Source: Fibrobacter succinogenes (GTDB taxonomy: Bacteria; Fibrobacterota; Fibrobacteria; Fibrobacterales; Fibrobacteraceae). From it: a stretch of DNA of 57,288 nucleotides. The DNA lies in NCBI GenBank assembly GCA_902762795.1, contig CACWPM010000042.1, positions 1-57,288 on the forward strand, written 5' to 3'. Position 1 is the stretch's first letter, and the number at the start of each line of letters is the position of its first letter. Shown here in pieces: positions 18,311 to 29,238 of the stretch. The notes beneath the pieces are model-generated. The model had not been told where the DNA came from and did not search any database. It saw only the letters and a program-made list of their open reading frames with translations. The translations under genes were made by a program, and so were the position numbers.

Positions 18311-19429
18311 TTAAAACTCATTAATTGCACCAATCACTTTGGAGACTTCGTCATCGGTCATCACAGGACCCATCGGAATACTAAGGATAGTCTTGGCCAT
18401 CGATTCGGCAACCGGATATTCACCGCAGAACTCATGCGCATAAGCCTCCTGCAAATGCGGAGGAATCGGGTAATGGATTAGCGTTTCGATGCCGCGTTCT
18501 CGCAAGAATTTTTGCAAATCATCGCGAGCCACCTCGCTTTTCAGGCGAATCACGAACACATGCCAAACATGTTCCGACGGAACAGCAGGCAGTTCAGGCA
18601 ATAGGACCTTCGGATTCTTGATTTCACGGCAATAACGCACAGCAACTTCGCGACGGCGCTCATTCGATGCCTCCAAATCGGGAAGTTTCGCAAGCAATAG
18701 CGCCGCCTGCATCTCGTCCAGACGAGAATTCACGCCCTTGAACCTGTTCACGTATTTTTGCTCCGAGCCATAATTCCCTAGCGCACGGACCACTTCCGCC
18801 ACATCGGCGTCATTCGTAACCACCATTCCGGCATCACCGAGCGCCCCCAGATTTTTCGTAGGGTAAAAGCTAAACGACGACGCCGAACCAAACGAACCTG
18901 CCGAACGCCCATCGTTCATCCGCGCCCCGTGAGCCTGCGCGCAATCTTCAAAAAGAAGCAAGTCATGCGCATTTGCAAATTCACAAATTTCATCCATTGC
19001 GCAAAGACGCCCGTACAAATGCACAACGAGAATCCCTCGAGTCCGTGCTCCACAAGCATTTTTCAAGCACTTCGGATCCATATCGTATGTATTCACGGAT
19101 GGTTCCACAAGCACAGGTTTCAGCCCGGCGGCGCTAACCGCAAGGACAGTCGCAATAAAAGTATTTGACGGAACGAGAATTTCGTCCCCCTCATGCAGCC
19201 GCCCAAGTTCCATCGAAGCGCGCAGCATGAGCGTGAGCGCATCGAGGCCATTCCCGACACCGACAGCGTACTTCACGCCAATATATTCCGCAAACGCATG
19301 TTCGAAATGTTCGCAATAAAGTCCACGAATGAACCATCCCGATTCCACAACGGATTTCGCCGCATCTTCGAGAATATCCCTGTAAGGGGCGTTCATGCGC
19401 TTCAAGTCGAGAAAAGGAACTTTTGTCAT
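18311..19429 (-). CDS. DegT/DnrJ/EryC1/StrS-family nucleotide-sugar aminotransferase
   Basis: PLP-dependent transfer of an amino group to a keto nucleotide-sugar, cytosolic. The 372-residue product starts MTKVPFLDLKRMNAPYRDIL. It shows GNGLDALTLMLRA, the PLP-ring Asp in LLFEDCAQAHGA, the Schiff-base Lys in FYPTKNLGALGDAG, and NSRLDEMQAALL. The opening and VGVGNGLDAL segment resemble QdtB/FdtB enzymes that make 3-amino-3,6-dideoxyhexoses, but the matching isomerase and acetyltransferase are not here, so I leave the symbol blank. ATG at 19429 is preferred over the upstream TTG at 19438 because it begins the conserved FLDL motif. It is the likely first gene of the flippase/GT2 cluster. Confidence 0.9.
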   Translation of the reverse strand: MTKVPFLDLKRMNAPYRDILEDAAKSVVESGWFIRGLYCEHFEHAFAEYIGVKYAVGVGNGLDALTLMLRASMELGRLHEGDEILVPSNTFIATVLAVSAAGLKPVLVEPSVNTYDMDPKCLKNACGARTRGILVVHLYGRLCAMDEICEFANAHDLLLFEDCAQAHGARMNDGRSAGSFGSASSFSFYPTKNLGALGDAGMVVTNDADVAEVVRALGNYGSEQKYVNRFKGVNSRLDEMQAALLLAKLPDLEASNERRREVAVRYCREIKNPKVLLPELPAVPSEHVWHVFVIRLKSEVARDDLQKFLRERGIETLIHYPIPPHLQEAYAHEFCGEYPVAESMAKTILSIPMGPVMTDDEVSKVIGAINEF

Positions 19430-19442
19430 AAACACCAATATA

Positions 19443-19472
19443 AAAAAAATCGGCTCCGATAAACGGAACCGA
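19443..19472 (-). terminator. tRNA-Lys terminator
   Basis: An 11-bp stem (AATCGGTTCCG with CGGAGCCGATT, one G-U) and 5-nt loop immediately after the tRNA 3' end on the minus strand, followed by eight T residues. Confidence 0.85.
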
Positions 19473-19476
19473 TTAC

Positions 19477-19549
19477 TGAGCTACGAAGGGCTCGAACCTT
19501 CGACCCACGCCTTAAAAGGGCGTTGCTCTACCAACTGAGCTAGTAGCCC
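19477..19549 (-). tRNA. tRNA-Lys (UUU)
   Basis: A 73-nt cloverleaf on the minus strand. The acceptor GGGCTAC pairs with GTAGCTC (one G-U), the D-arm is GCTCAGTTGGTAGAGC, the anticodon stem-loop is ACGCC-CTTTTAA-GGCGT with anticodon TTT, and the T-arm is GAAGG-TTCGAGC-CCTTC. CCA is not encoded. It has its own promoter and terminator. Confidence 0.97.
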
Positions 19550-19560
19550 GAGCACGAGCA

Positions 19561-19589
19561 AATATACAAAAAGAATTTAGTATTGTAAA
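19561..19589 (-). promoter_or_regulatory. Promoter of tRNA-Lys
   Basis: On the minus strand TTTACA (19589-19584), a 17-nt spacer and TATATT (19566-19561), with the tRNA 5' end 11 nt beyond the -10. Good sigma70-type spacing. Confidence 0.7.
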
Positions 19590-19677
19590 GGCATTATTAT
19601 ACCAAATAAACAAAAAAAATTGCACTAACTATATTATATCTACAAAATTCTTTCATGATTTTTTATAAATTTACGTC

Positions 19678-20691
19678 ATGGAATTATTGAAAAAAATCTC
19701 AGCAATTGCAGCACTAGCACTCGCATGTCCGGCAGCGGAACTTGGTTACTTTTCTAAACACGATGCAGGACAAGAAGTTTTTTCATTCCTTTCGACTTTT
19801 GACAGCCCGCGCAATGCGGCTCTTGAAAAATCGTCATCGGCGCTTCCGTCCACGGACCCGACAATAGCCCAGTTGAACCCGGCAGCGCTCCTCATCACCG
19901 ACGGTAAAAAACGCGTGGCGGAAATCCATTGGCAGACGGGCGAATTCGCCGCCAACCAAGGGACGATTTCATATACAACACAAATTCAAAAATACATCTT
20001 GCAGATTTCGTACAACTGGCTTTCGTACGGCACCATCAAAGGCTATAATGAATGGGGCGAAGAAAACGGCAGCGAATACAAGCCTTACAGCCAACTTGCA
20101 ACAGCGACTGTCGCATTCCCGATGAAGCACATCCGCTTTGGCGCGACCCTCAAGTTCGCCTCCGACAAGCTGACCGGCGATGCCGAAGACCAAACCGCCA
20201 TGGCATTCGCATTCGACTGGGGCTTGACCTGGATGTCCGATTCCAAGAACTACGGTTTTTCGTTTGTAGCAAAAGACTTCGGTGCGATGCTCCGTGGCTA
20301 TGTCAAGGAAAATGCCGACGACACTTACCCGCTGTCGCAGACTTTTGCTATCGGTGGTTTTCTCAAGCCGCGCCGCGTTCCCCGTTTGACCTTGTTCGCA
20401 GAAACTGATTTTCCGCGTTATGCAGAACCGGACTTGAACTTGGGTGCAGAATACGCCCTTGGAGAATACTTCCGCATCCGCGGCGGTTTTACGCGCACGT
20501 GGCTCGACATTTCCCGCGATATCAAGGAATTGGCATCTTCAGCCAGCCGACCCGACGAATCAAACGAAGCCCGCATTTTCAGCCTTGGCCTCGGCTACAC
20601 GTCCGACCTGTTCTCCTTTGACTACGCATTCTCCGTTCTCCCCCAAGATTTGGGCTACGAGCACAGGCTCGGTCTCCGCTTGGAATTCTAA
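19678..20691 (+). CDS. PorV/UPF0164-type outer-membrane beta-barrel protein
   Basis: A 337-residue protein with a Sec signal (MELLKKISAIAALALACPAA) and a beta-barrel body of alternating strands ending in the aromatic LGLRLEF. The segment SPRNAALEKSSSALPSTDPTIAQLNPAALL is the typical PorV/PorQ start (mostly-conserved N-P-A after Ala-rich turns), followed by ISYNWLSYGTIKGY and GATLKFASDKLTG. PorV proteins act as shuttles or attachment factors in type IX secretion of Bacteroidota-related phyla; whether this one does is inference. The next gene starts 17 nt downstream, suggesting one transcript. Confidence 0.82.
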   Translation: MELLKKISAIAALALACPAAELGYFSKHDAGQEVFSFLSTFDSPRNAALEKSSSALPSTDPTIAQLNPAALLITDGKKRVAEIHWQTGEFAANQGTISYTTQIQKYILQISYNWLSYGTIKGYNEWGEENGSEYKPYSQLATATVAFPMKHIRFGATLKFASDKLTGDAEDQTAMAFAFDWGLTWMSDSKNYGFSFVAKDFGAMLRGYVKENADDTYPLSQTFAIGGFLKPRRVPRLTLFAETDFPRYAEPDLNLGAEYALGEYFRIRGGFTRTWLDISRDIKELASSASRPDESNEARIFSLGLGYTSDLFSFDYAFSVLPQDLGYEHRLGLRLEF

Positions 20692-20708
20692 TACTTCCGG
20701 GATAAGCG

Positions 20709-21455
20709 ATGCGGCAATTCGATGTTTTTGTTTTTGACGAAAACTTTGACGAGACGCAAGGAAAAATTCCCCAACCCCCATTCACGGATCCCGAACTCGG
20801 CTGGTTCTACACAAACGACTGGAACAAGCACCTCAATAAAATTGAAGGGGAATGGGTCGTTTTCGCGCACCAGAGCATCAAGATCGACCGCGATTTTTTG
20901 AACAACGTTGCAGAAGTCACCGAAGCATTCCCGATGGTCGATGCATTCGCGCCACGCATCCGCACAAAAAAAGGAATTTTTTTAGGCGGATCTTTATTAA
21001 AGCCTGTAGCAAAAGGTTCCGGCTTTGTCGCAATCGACGAGAATGCCCCCATGCGTTACGTCGCGGCACCGCATCCATATTTGGGAATTTTTTCGAGACG
21101 TATTATCCAGCGCACAGGCGGTTTCGACACCACGCTCCCGGAATGCGCAAGACTTGAAGATTTCACACTCCGCATGATGCACGCCGGCGGAAAGATGTTC
21201 TCGGTTCCGTATCTCGTCGCCCAAGCGACAACAGACGAAGCCGAGGATGCAGCGAAAAGGCGCGACATCAAGTCGATGGCAATTGTTTTATCCAAATCCT
21301 TTGGAATAGAGGCTTCGTTGCCTTTCGCACTTCATCACCCAAGCGTCATCCCGACTCTGCTCAGCAATCGCAAACAGCGCAAAGAAAAACGCAAGGCAGC
21401 CACACTCCTATCCAAGCTAAAAGCGGAATTCTTGAAAGAAGTTGTTAGTGATTAG
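20709..21455 (+). CDS. Glycosyltransferase-like protein of unknown substrate
   Basis: A 248-residue soluble protein. WVVFAHQSIKIDRDFLNNV, AFAPRIRTKKGIFLGGS, the PHPYLGIFSRRIIQRTGGFD block and ARLEDFTLRMMHAGGKMFSVPYL resemble the acceptor half of GT-A glycosyltransferases (the G-G-F-D and E-D-x-x-L-R pair). The usual N-terminal nucleotide-binding strand VSVIIPTYN is missing; instead it opens with FDVFVFDENFDETQG. It may be a GT2-like enzyme with unusual donor binding, or a non-catalytic relative. GGGA lies 6 nt before the ATG. Possibly co-transcribed with the barrel protein before it. Confidence 0.6.
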   Translation: MRQFDVFVFDENFDETQGKIPQPPFTDPELGWFYTNDWNKHLNKIEGEWVVFAHQSIKIDRDFLNNVAEVTEAFPMVDAFAPRIRTKKGIFLGGSLLKPVAKGSGFVAIDENAPMRYVAAPHPYLGIFSRRIIQRTGGFDTTLPECARLEDFTLRMMHAGGKMFSVPYLVAQATTDEAEDAAKRRDIKSMAIVLSKSFGIEASLPFALHHPSVIPTLLSNRKQRKEKRKAATLLSKLKAEFLKEVVSD

Positions 21456-21560
21456 TGGTTAGCCCCGGCCCCGTGCCGGGGGACCGATAGGATGACAAAA
21501 ATCCAAACCACTTCCTACCGCCTACTTCAAACCGCCTACTGCCTGCGCCTTCGGCGCAAA
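21448..21560. repeat. Composite spacer repeat
   Basis: TTAGTGATTAGTGGTTAG words, hairpin CCCCGGCCCCGTGCCGGGG, a GATGACAAAAATCC stretch, CCACTTCCTACCGCCTACTTC words and a second hairpin GCGCCTTCGGCGC. Same organisation as the other spacers. Confidence 0.65.
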
Positions 21561-21587
21561 AAAAGAACCCCGCCGTTTGGCGAGGTC
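21557..21587 (-). terminator. Terminator of the gapdh locus
   Basis: A 7-bp stem (21579-21585 with 21568-21574, one G-U on the minus strand), 4-nt loop, then TTCTTTTTTT, about 80 nt past the gapdh stop. Confidence 0.75.
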
Positions 21588-21668
21588 CAAAAGCTTTTTA
21601 GCGGAGATGTGGGAAACAAGTTGCTTAGAGCGATTACGCCCACATCACTAACACTATCTAAACTTTAA

Positions 21669-23177
<1,509 letters not shown>

Positions 23178-26100
23178 ATGCATCATTCGTTTGTAAAAAA
23201 AGAAAAGTTACACTCCCGCCTGACAATTGCGTTTGGGCTTTTTTTCCTGATTTCCTGTGCCGGCAACACACCCGAGGTAAGCACAACCCCCACACCAGAA
23301 CTTTCTGAAACCGCAGAATCCTACGAAGAAAACACTCCAGAAATTGATTACACGTCCGAAGATACGCCTGCGCCCAAGGCAACCGGAGGCACGATCGAAA
23401 CGAGCGGCTACACGTTTACCGCCCCCGACAACGGCTGGACCATCATCGGCGGCGAAGACAACGCGCCCTATGAATTTTATAATCCGCAAACCGGGCGTCG
23501 CGCCGTCCTCGTAGAAGTAATTCTCCCCGAAGGCGAGCCCATTCGCCTCATGGACCGCGCCCAGATCGAAATGCAGTCGTTCGAATCGAGCGGCAAAAAG
23601 GCTTCGCTCGCCGAAACCTACCCCGAAGAAGCCTTCGGCACGACCGGAGCATTCTTTGATGTCGCAGGCAAGCGCTACGACACGCCTTACGAAGCCGTCG
23701 GTTTAGTCACCAGTGCAGGAAACCGTGTTTTCACGCTTACGCTCGCCGCAACAGACACCCAACTCCCTGCAGGCGCCCTCAAGCAGGAATGGAAGGACTT
23801 TTTTGCGACATTCAAGCTCAAGGATGTCGTAAAGGAAGAAGTCTCTGAACTCTCTGCCGAACGCATCAATCAATACACAAGCGCAGACCTCGGCTATTCC
23901 TGGAGCACTAGCGACACGCTTTGGCACAACTGGACTGGAGTCGCCCGCCAGAACGAAGATCCGGACCTTGTACTTAGCAACAAGAAAGAAGACATTTCTC
24001 TCTTCGTCTATGGAGCAATAGTCCCAAGCGACGAAGTCAGCCAGCAAGACATGTTCAAGGTTCTCCTCAGCCGTCTCGGTCTTTCGATGAATGAGCCTGG
24101 GCTTGAAGTCCAACGCATCAAGGTTGGCGACCGCTACGCCCAGGAATTTACGCTCACGCATGTCGTCAACAATTATGACTTCTATTATACAGGCCGTTTC
24201 TTCTACGATAACGGACGCGGCATCTTGATAGTCTCCTGGACGCAAGGCATCAACAAGAAGAAATACGCATCCGTGATGAAGAACGCCATAAACGGACTCA
24301 AGGTCGGCGCCATGCCCCAAATGGCAAGCGATGAAGAAGCCCGTAAAAAACAGAATAAGTTTAACGCCGCCGTCATGAGCCAGGTCGGTATTTTGCGACT
24401 GCTCGAAGACCAACCGTTTGTGGCCCTCAGCTACTTTGAACGTGCGAACAAGATGGACCCAGAAGAACCGCTTTACCTCATCAACTGCGGTTTCGTTTAC
24501 CAGATGAAGGAACTTTACGGACCAGGCATCAGCTATTTCACAACCCAGATGGATCTTGTTCGCAAGAACGGCAAACTGCTTTCCATTCTTGGAGAAATGT
24601 ACGAAGCGCTGTTCGACTACGGTCGCGCCCGCGAATGCGCCGAAGCAGCCCTTCGCTACACGCCGAACAATCCTGAATACGTCATCAACTTGAGCGATGC
24701 GCTCTGGGGCTTGGGCCAGCGTCACCAGTCCCTCATCGTCGTGCAAAGGCTTTTCGATACGCAACCAAGTTCACGCCTTGGCGTCTACCTCGCAAAGACT
24801 TACATGGGACTTGACCAGTACGCTGAAGCCGTTGACATTTTGTACGGTATCCGTGGCCGCTTCGGCATGAGCAAGGATTTGGGAGAAACACTCATGGACG
24901 CCCTCATGTTCCTCGGCCGTTACGAAGAAGCACGCGCCATCAGCGAAGAAACCCTTGCTAAAGCAAAGAACGATTATAAAGTCTGGACAATGCACGGCAA
25001 GATTCTCTTCTATAGCAGGAACTACCGCGATGCAGAAAAGGCCCTCACTAAAGCTCTAGCCCTCAAACCGGACAACGAAGACGCGAAGAGTTTCCTCTCG
25101 GCAACGAAGGCCTATCTCGGCAAGGCGGACAACCGCACGCTCCAAAAGCCTATCACCCCGGTCGAAGAGCGCACCGCCGACTTGAAGACGCTCCTCCACC
25201 CGCAGGCAAAACAAACCGCCATCGAGGGAGACTTCCCCGCTGTCATCCACTACCAGAAGGAAGCACTCAAGGCTGAAAAAGGCGCCAACTGGGTCCGCAG
25301 CGAAGAAATGCTCCTCGAAGTCTTGGACCAGCGCGGGGCGGCAATTTATCGAGAATTCACCTTCGACTTTTTGCCTGGCTTCGACCGCATTTATTTGAAC
25401 GCTCTCGAAGTTTACGACAGCAATTGGAAACTCAAACAGAAGGCGACACTCAACGGCGCCTATATTACATATGCAACAGAAATCGGTGGAGGAAACGAAA
25501 GCCAGACGGCACACTTCCCGCTTTCCGAAATCGCTCCGGGTGACTTTATCTACATGCAGTTCAGCCGCACGAATCTTGAAAACAAGGGCATGATTCCGTA
25601 CACGAACTACGAGAGCAGCCGCGATGTGCCTGTCGGAGAATCCGTCTTCCGCATTTACGCCGACACGACCCGTTTTGTCACCGAAGAATACGGACCTCTC
25701 GAAAAGAAAGCTATCAAGGGAGGCATCGAATGGAAGATTGAAAATCCGGTCATCGTCCGCAAGGAACTCTACATGCCGGTGTACCGCGACTTTGGCGCAG
25801 GCCTCATGCTCACGGGCAAGCAGGAATGGCGCGATGTCGGCGAAGACTACCAGAATCTCATCAGCCACCAGTTTAAGAAGGCAGTCAAGGTTCGCGAGCA
25901 GGCATTCGAAGAACGCGGCAACAAGATTGGCGATGACGCCGTCAAGGCTATTATCAATTTTGTCCGTCAAGATATCCGCTACCGCGACGTGCGTTTTGGC
26001 GGTCACAGCCTGATTCCGCAGACCGCAGAAGTCACCCTCAAGGAACACCGTGGCGACTGCAAGGACATGGCGCTTTTGCTCAAGGACATGCTCGAAGCCA

Positions 26101-26981
26101 TCGGCGTCAAAAGCTACCTCACCGCAATACACCTCACCGAAGAAGGCTTTTCGCACTTGCCGACCATTCAACAGTTCAACCACATGATTCTCTATATCCC
26201 GAAGCAAGGCAAGATTAGCGAACGCTGGGTCGATGCGACCGACAAGACGGGCAACGACCGCCCGGTACCGCTCGACATGGAAGGCAAGGTCGCGCTCGTA
26301 ATTGACGGAGACCAGAGCCACGTGGTGACGACCCCTATTCTCGAAGACAACCAGGAACACCAGATCGCCATCCAACACGACTTGTACATCGGAACTAACG
26401 GCGAATGCGAATTCCGCGATTCCGTGCAGCTCCAAGGCAAGTTTGCAAGCGCCATCCGCAACAAGTTCTTCGGTCGCGACATCAAGGACCAGGAAAAACT
26501 CTTGGAACAGTTCCTTGCATCCGGCGTTCCCGACGTAAGTATTGGCAACATCCGCATCGAAAACCTCGAGCAGTTCAACAAGCCGCTCATCATCGTGAAC
26601 ACGTACGCCTCGAAGGGCTACTTCGGGCAGGGAGGTTCCGAACTCAAGGGACGCTTCCCGAACGTCTGGGAGCGGAGCCTGTTCAAGCTCCCGAAAGTTG
26701 CAAAGCGCCACCACCCCATCCGTATGCCGCACGAGACGCAGTTCAGTTTCAAGCTGAACATCAAAACGGCAAACGGACACACCGCGACACTCACCGAAGC
26801 AAAACAGCTCGGCCACGCACCGGATTACGTGAGCTTCGAAAAGCAACCGAAGTCCAAGACATCTAGCGGAATAAAGTGGACCACGTTCGCTCTCTATGCA
26901 GATCCGAGTGAATACGAAAAAATCCGCGAAGAATGGAACTATCTTTTAAGTGAAACGAGCCCGATGATTACAGTGAAATAA
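23178..26981 (+). CDS. Large lipoprotein with TPR repeats and a transglutaminase-like domain
   Basis: A 1267-residue cell-envelope protein. The signal ends in lipobox ISC (GLFFLISCAG). Residues about 75-400 hold two similar beta-rich modules (ETSGYTFTAPDNGWTII, LGYSWSTSDTLWHNW). Residues 410-670 are tetratricopeptide-type repeats (ALSYFERANKMDPEEPLYLIN, RDAEKALTKALALKPDNEDA). Then come a DUF3857-like region and a transglutaminase-like core with Cys in HRGDCKDMALLL, His in QFNHMILYI and Asp in RWVDATDKTG, a complete triad. The start at 23178 is the first Met that gives a proper lipoprotein signal; upstream in-frame starts (23076, 23148) add a non-signal stretch. Enzyme activity and partner are unknown. 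Confidence 0.85.
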   Translation: MHHSFVKKEKLHSRLTIAFGLFFLISCAGNTPEVSTTPTPELSETAESYEENTPEIDYTSEDTPAPKATGGTIETSGYTFTAPDNGWTIIGGEDNAPYEFYNPQTGRRAVLVEVILPEGEPIRLMDRAQIEMQSFESSGKKASLAETYPEEAFGTTGAFFDVAGKRYDTPYEAVGLVTSAGNRVFTLTLAATDTQLPAGALKQEWKDFFATFKLKDVVKEEVSELSAERINQYTSADLGYSWSTSDTLWHNWTGVARQNEDPDLVLSNKKEDISLFVYGAIVPSDEVSQQDMFKVLLSRLGLSMNEPGLEVQRIKVGDRYAQEFTLTHVVNNYDFYYTGRFFYDNGRGILIVSWTQGINKKKYASVMKNAINGLKVGAMPQMASDEEARKKQNKFNAAVMSQVGILRLLEDQPFVALSYFERANKMDPEEPLYLINCGFVYQMKELYGPGISYFTTQMDLVRKNGKLLSILGEMYEALFDYGRARECAEAALRYTPNNPEYVINLSDALWGLGQRHQSLIVVQRLFDTQPSSRLGVYLAKTYMGLDQYAEAVDILYGIRGRFGMSKDLGETLMDALMFLGRYEEARAISEETLAKAKNDYKVWTMHGKILFYSRNYRDAEKALTKALALKPDNEDAKSFLSATKAYLGKADNRTLQKPITPVEERTADLKTLLHPQAKQTAIEGDFPAVIHYQKEALKAEKGANWVRSEEMLLEVLDQRGAAIYREFTFDFLPGFDRIYLNALEVYDSNWKLKQKATLNGAYITYATEIGGGNESQTAHFPLSEIAPGDFIYMQFSRTNLENKGMIPYTNYESSRDVPVGESVFRIYADTTRFVTEEYGPLEKKAIKGGIEWKIENPVIVRKELYMPVYRDFGAGLMLTGKQEWRDVGEDYQNLISHQFKKAVKVREQAFEERGNKIGDDAVKAIINFVRQDIRYRDVRFGGHSLIPQTAEVTLKEHRGDCKDMALLLKDMLEAIGVKSYLTAIHLTEEGFSHLPTIQQFNHMILYIPKQGKISERWVDATDKTGNDRPVPLDMEGKVALVIDGDQSHVVTTPILEDNQEHQIAIQHDLYIGTNGECEFRDSVQLQGKFASAIRNKFFGRDIKDQEKLLEQFLASGVPDVSIGNIRIENLEQFNKPLIIVNTYASKGYFGQGGSELKGRFPNVWERSLFKLPKVAKRHHPIRMPHETQFSFKLNIKTANGHTATLTEAKQLGHAPDYVSFEKQPKSKTSSGIKWTTFALYADPSEYEKIREEWNYLLSETSPMITVK

Positions 26982-26983
26982 GG

Positions 26984-27121
26984 TCTGAGCTATGGGCACG
27001 GTCGCCCAAGGGCGACCTTTGAGGTATGAGGTATAGCCCAAAGCGAAGCGACCCCAAAGCACCAAAGGTGCGACCCCATAGCCCAAAGCTAATGACCATT
27101 GACCAACAACCATTGACTAAC
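26984..27121. repeat. Composite spacer repeat abutting the yfcE start
   Basis: GAGCTATGGGCAC words, hairpin GTCGCCCAAGGGCGAC, GAGGTATGAGGTATAGCCC words, CACCAAAGGTGCGACC, then AATGACCATTGACCAACAACC and ATTGACTAACT ending directly at the yfcE ATG. No ribosome site is left before that start. Confidence 0.65.
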
Positions 27122-27122
27122 T

Positions 27123-27761
27123 ATGCGAGCACTCATTCTATCAGACATTCACGGTTCTGCCATTGCGGCAAGGCAAGCGCTTTCGTATTTTGAAGCGTTC
27201 AAATGCGACAAGATTTTCCTGCTCGGCGATACGCTTTACCACGGACCGCGAAACCCGCTGCCGGCAGGCCACGGCCCGATGGGCGTTGTCGAAGCTCTCA
27301 CGCCCTACAAAGAACACATTGTAGCCGTCCGCGGAAACTGCGATGCCGATGTCGATTTGATGATGCTCGATTTTCCCATCGAAAACGAATACAAAGTCAT
27401 CGAGGATTGCGGTTTTCATCTATTCCTAAGTCACGGACACATTTTTATGCCGGAATGTTTCCCGAAAACAGCGCTAGAGACAATCGAATCCACGGGATTC
27501 AAACCAACAAAGGGCAACGTCGAGCAGCATAAACCACAAATCGACGTTTACCTTTACGGTCACACACACGTCTGGAAGCTCGAAAAGAACTTCCGTGATG
27601 TGCTTCTCGTGAATCCAGGCTCGACAAGCTTGCCCAAAGACGGAAACCCACCCACGTTCGGATTCTACGAAAGCACGTCTGCAACGGAAAATAGCCAAGC
27701 GCACGCAAGGTTTAGCATACATACACTCGACGGCATGGAAATTGCGGCAATGAACATTTAG
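27123..27761 (+). CDS. yfcE: YfcE/MJ0936-family metallophosphoesterase
   Basis: Cytosolic phosphodiesterase of the calcineurin-like superfamily, 212 residues, somewhat longer than E. coli YfcE (184). All five metal motifs are visible: SDIHGS, LLGDTLYHGPRNPLPAG, VRGNCDADVD, LSHGH and YGHTHVW, with NPGSTSLPKDGNPPTFG near the end exactly as in YfcE. An extra stretch of about 25 residues lies between SHGH and GHTH. The physiological substrate of this family is not settled. The ATG follows repeat words (ACTAACT) without a Shine-Dalgarno site. Confidence 0.92.
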   Translation: MRALILSDIHGSAIAARQALSYFEAFKCDKIFLLGDTLYHGPRNPLPAGHGPMGVVEALTPYKEHIVAVRGNCDADVDLMMLDFPIENEYKVIEDCGFHLFLSHGHIFMPECFPKTALETIESTGFKPTKGNVEQHKPQIDVYLYGHTHVWKLEKNFRDVLLVNPGSTSLPKDGNPPTFGFYESTSATENSQAHARFSIHTLDGMEIAAMNI

Positions 27762-27828
27762 GTATGCGACCGAGCCCATACCCCATAGCCCACACCCCTA
27801 CCTGCTAATTTTTTCTTACATTTGCAAC

Positions 27829-29076
27829 ATGGTCCTTAACGTTATTTGGCTCGTTTTCTTTTTCGGCGCATTTATCGCGTGCATCATCCAATGGCTCGCG
27901 TTCGGTGACTCCGGCATTTTCAACAAGGCAATTCTTGGCGCGTTTGACATGTCAAAAACGGCATTCGAAATTGCGCTTGGCCTCACGGGCATTCTAAGCC
28001 TTTGGCTTGGCATTTTGAAAATCGGCGAAAAGGCCGGAGCAGTCCAGATCTTGGCGAAAATTGTCCAACCGCTATTTTCGAGACTCTTCCCCGAAATTCC
28101 GAAGGGCCATCCCGTTGTGGGAACAATGCTTATGAACATCAGCGCGAACATGCTCGGCCTTGACAACGCAGCGACCCCGATGGGTCTTCAGGCAATGAAG
28201 CAGTTGCAGGAACTCAACCCGAACGAAGACAAGACTGTCGCAAGCGATTCGCAAATCATGTTCCTCGTTTTAAACGCAAGCGGACTTACGCTAATTCCTG
28301 TTAGCATAATGACTTACCGTGCACAGCTCGGAGCAGCAAATCCGAGTGACGTATTTCTGCCGCTTCTTTTATCCACATTTTTCAGCACAATTGCGGGCAT
28401 TTTCGCGCTCAGTTTTTTCCAGAAGATCAAACTCAAGGATCCCATAACAGTGGCATGGCTCGGCGGCATCAGCGCATGTGTCATCGCCATCATGTTCTAC
28501 TTTAGCCACCTCACCGCCGAAGCCATCGGCACGACAAGCCTGTTCATTAGCGGGATTGTCCTGTTCGGCATTATCGTCGTGTTTCTCGCCCTCGCCTGCT
28601 ACCGCAAGGTTCAAGCCTACGAAGCATTTGTCGAAGGCGCAAAGGAAGGGTTCAACACCGCCGTGATGATCATCCCGAATCTCGTAGCAATTCTCGTAGG
28701 CGTCGCCGTATTCCGCGCAAGCGGCGCGATGGACCTCGTCATGAACGGCATCTCTTATTTGCTCGGACTCATCGGTATCGGTAACGACGTCGTCCCGGCG
28801 CTCCCGACCGCCCTCATGAAACCCCTCAGCGGCAGCGGCGCCCGCGGCATGATGATCGACGCCATGAAGAACTTGGGCCCGGACAGTTTTGCAGGCCGTC
28901 TCAGTTGCATGTTCCAAGGTGCCGCCGACACAACCTTCTATATAATTGCAGTCTATTTCGGTTCCGTCGGTGTCAAAAAAACTCGACACGCAGTCACTTG
29001 CGCATTGATTGCTGATGCCGTAGGTGTGATCGCCGCCATAGCGATTGCCTACATATTCTTCCCGCCCATACACTAG
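27829..29076 (+). CDS. SpmA-SpmB fusion (nucleoside-recognition/Gate-domain membrane protein)
   Basis: A 415-residue inner-membrane protein with about 10 hydrophobic segments. The first half matches SpmA (VVGTMLMNISANMLGLDNAATPMGL split over TMs, ASDSQIMFLVLNASGLTLIPVS), the second SpmB (FVEGAKEGFNTAVMIIPNLVAIL, LPTALMKPLSGSGARGMM, MFQGAADTTFYIIAVYFGSVG). Both carry the Gate domain also found in nucleoside transporters. In endospore formers SpmA/SpmB aid core dehydration; in non-sporulating Gram-negatives fused SpmAB is a membrane transporter-like protein of unknown substrate. No spore genes are near. Start chosen as the first ATG; no ribosome site is obvious. Confidence 0.87.
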   Translation: MVLNVIWLVFFFGAFIACIIQWLAFGDSGIFNKAILGAFDMSKTAFEIALGLTGILSLWLGILKIGEKAGAVQILAKIVQPLFSRLFPEIPKGHPVVGTMLMNISANMLGLDNAATPMGLQAMKQLQELNPNEDKTVASDSQIMFLVLNASGLTLIPVSIMTYRAQLGAANPSDVFLPLLLSTFFSTIAGIFALSFFQKIKLKDPITVAWLGGISACVIAIMFYFSHLTAEAIGTTSLFISGIVLFGIIVVFLALACYRKVQAYEAFVEGAKEGFNTAVMIIPNLVAILVGVAVFRASGAMDLVMNGISYLLGLIGIGNDVVPALPTALMKPLSGSGARGMMIDAMKNLGPDSFAGRLSCMFQGAADTTFYIIAVYFGSVGVKKTRHAVTCALIADAVGVIAAIAIAYIFFPPIH

Positions 29077-29170
29077 CCCAGTGACATACCTCACGTATTC
29101 AGTCACCATAAAACACGAAAATATTACAATAAAATTTTTTCGCCCCTTTTTAGAAAATTTTATTTACATT

Positions 29171-29216
29171 TAGAACACTATTTTGGTGTAAATAGAACAC
29201 TTTTATTGGTGTCAAA
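29171..29216. promoter_or_regulatory. Tandem direct repeat upstream of the GGDEF-EAL gene
   Basis: Two adjacent units, TAGAACACTATTTTGGTGTAAA (29171-29192) and TAGAACACTTTTATTGGTG plus TCAAA (29193-29216). Each carries ACAC/GTGT half-arms. The position, 23 nt before the ATG at 29239, suggests an operator or a leader RNA element. Confidence 0.4.
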
Positions 29217-29238
29217 TGGAGTCATTCAAGGGTCGAGA

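Noticed and set aside
25056-26846. 596-residue minus-strand frame inside the TPR-transglutaminase gene
   Set aside because: Antisense shadow; composition typical of reversed codons and no ribosome site.
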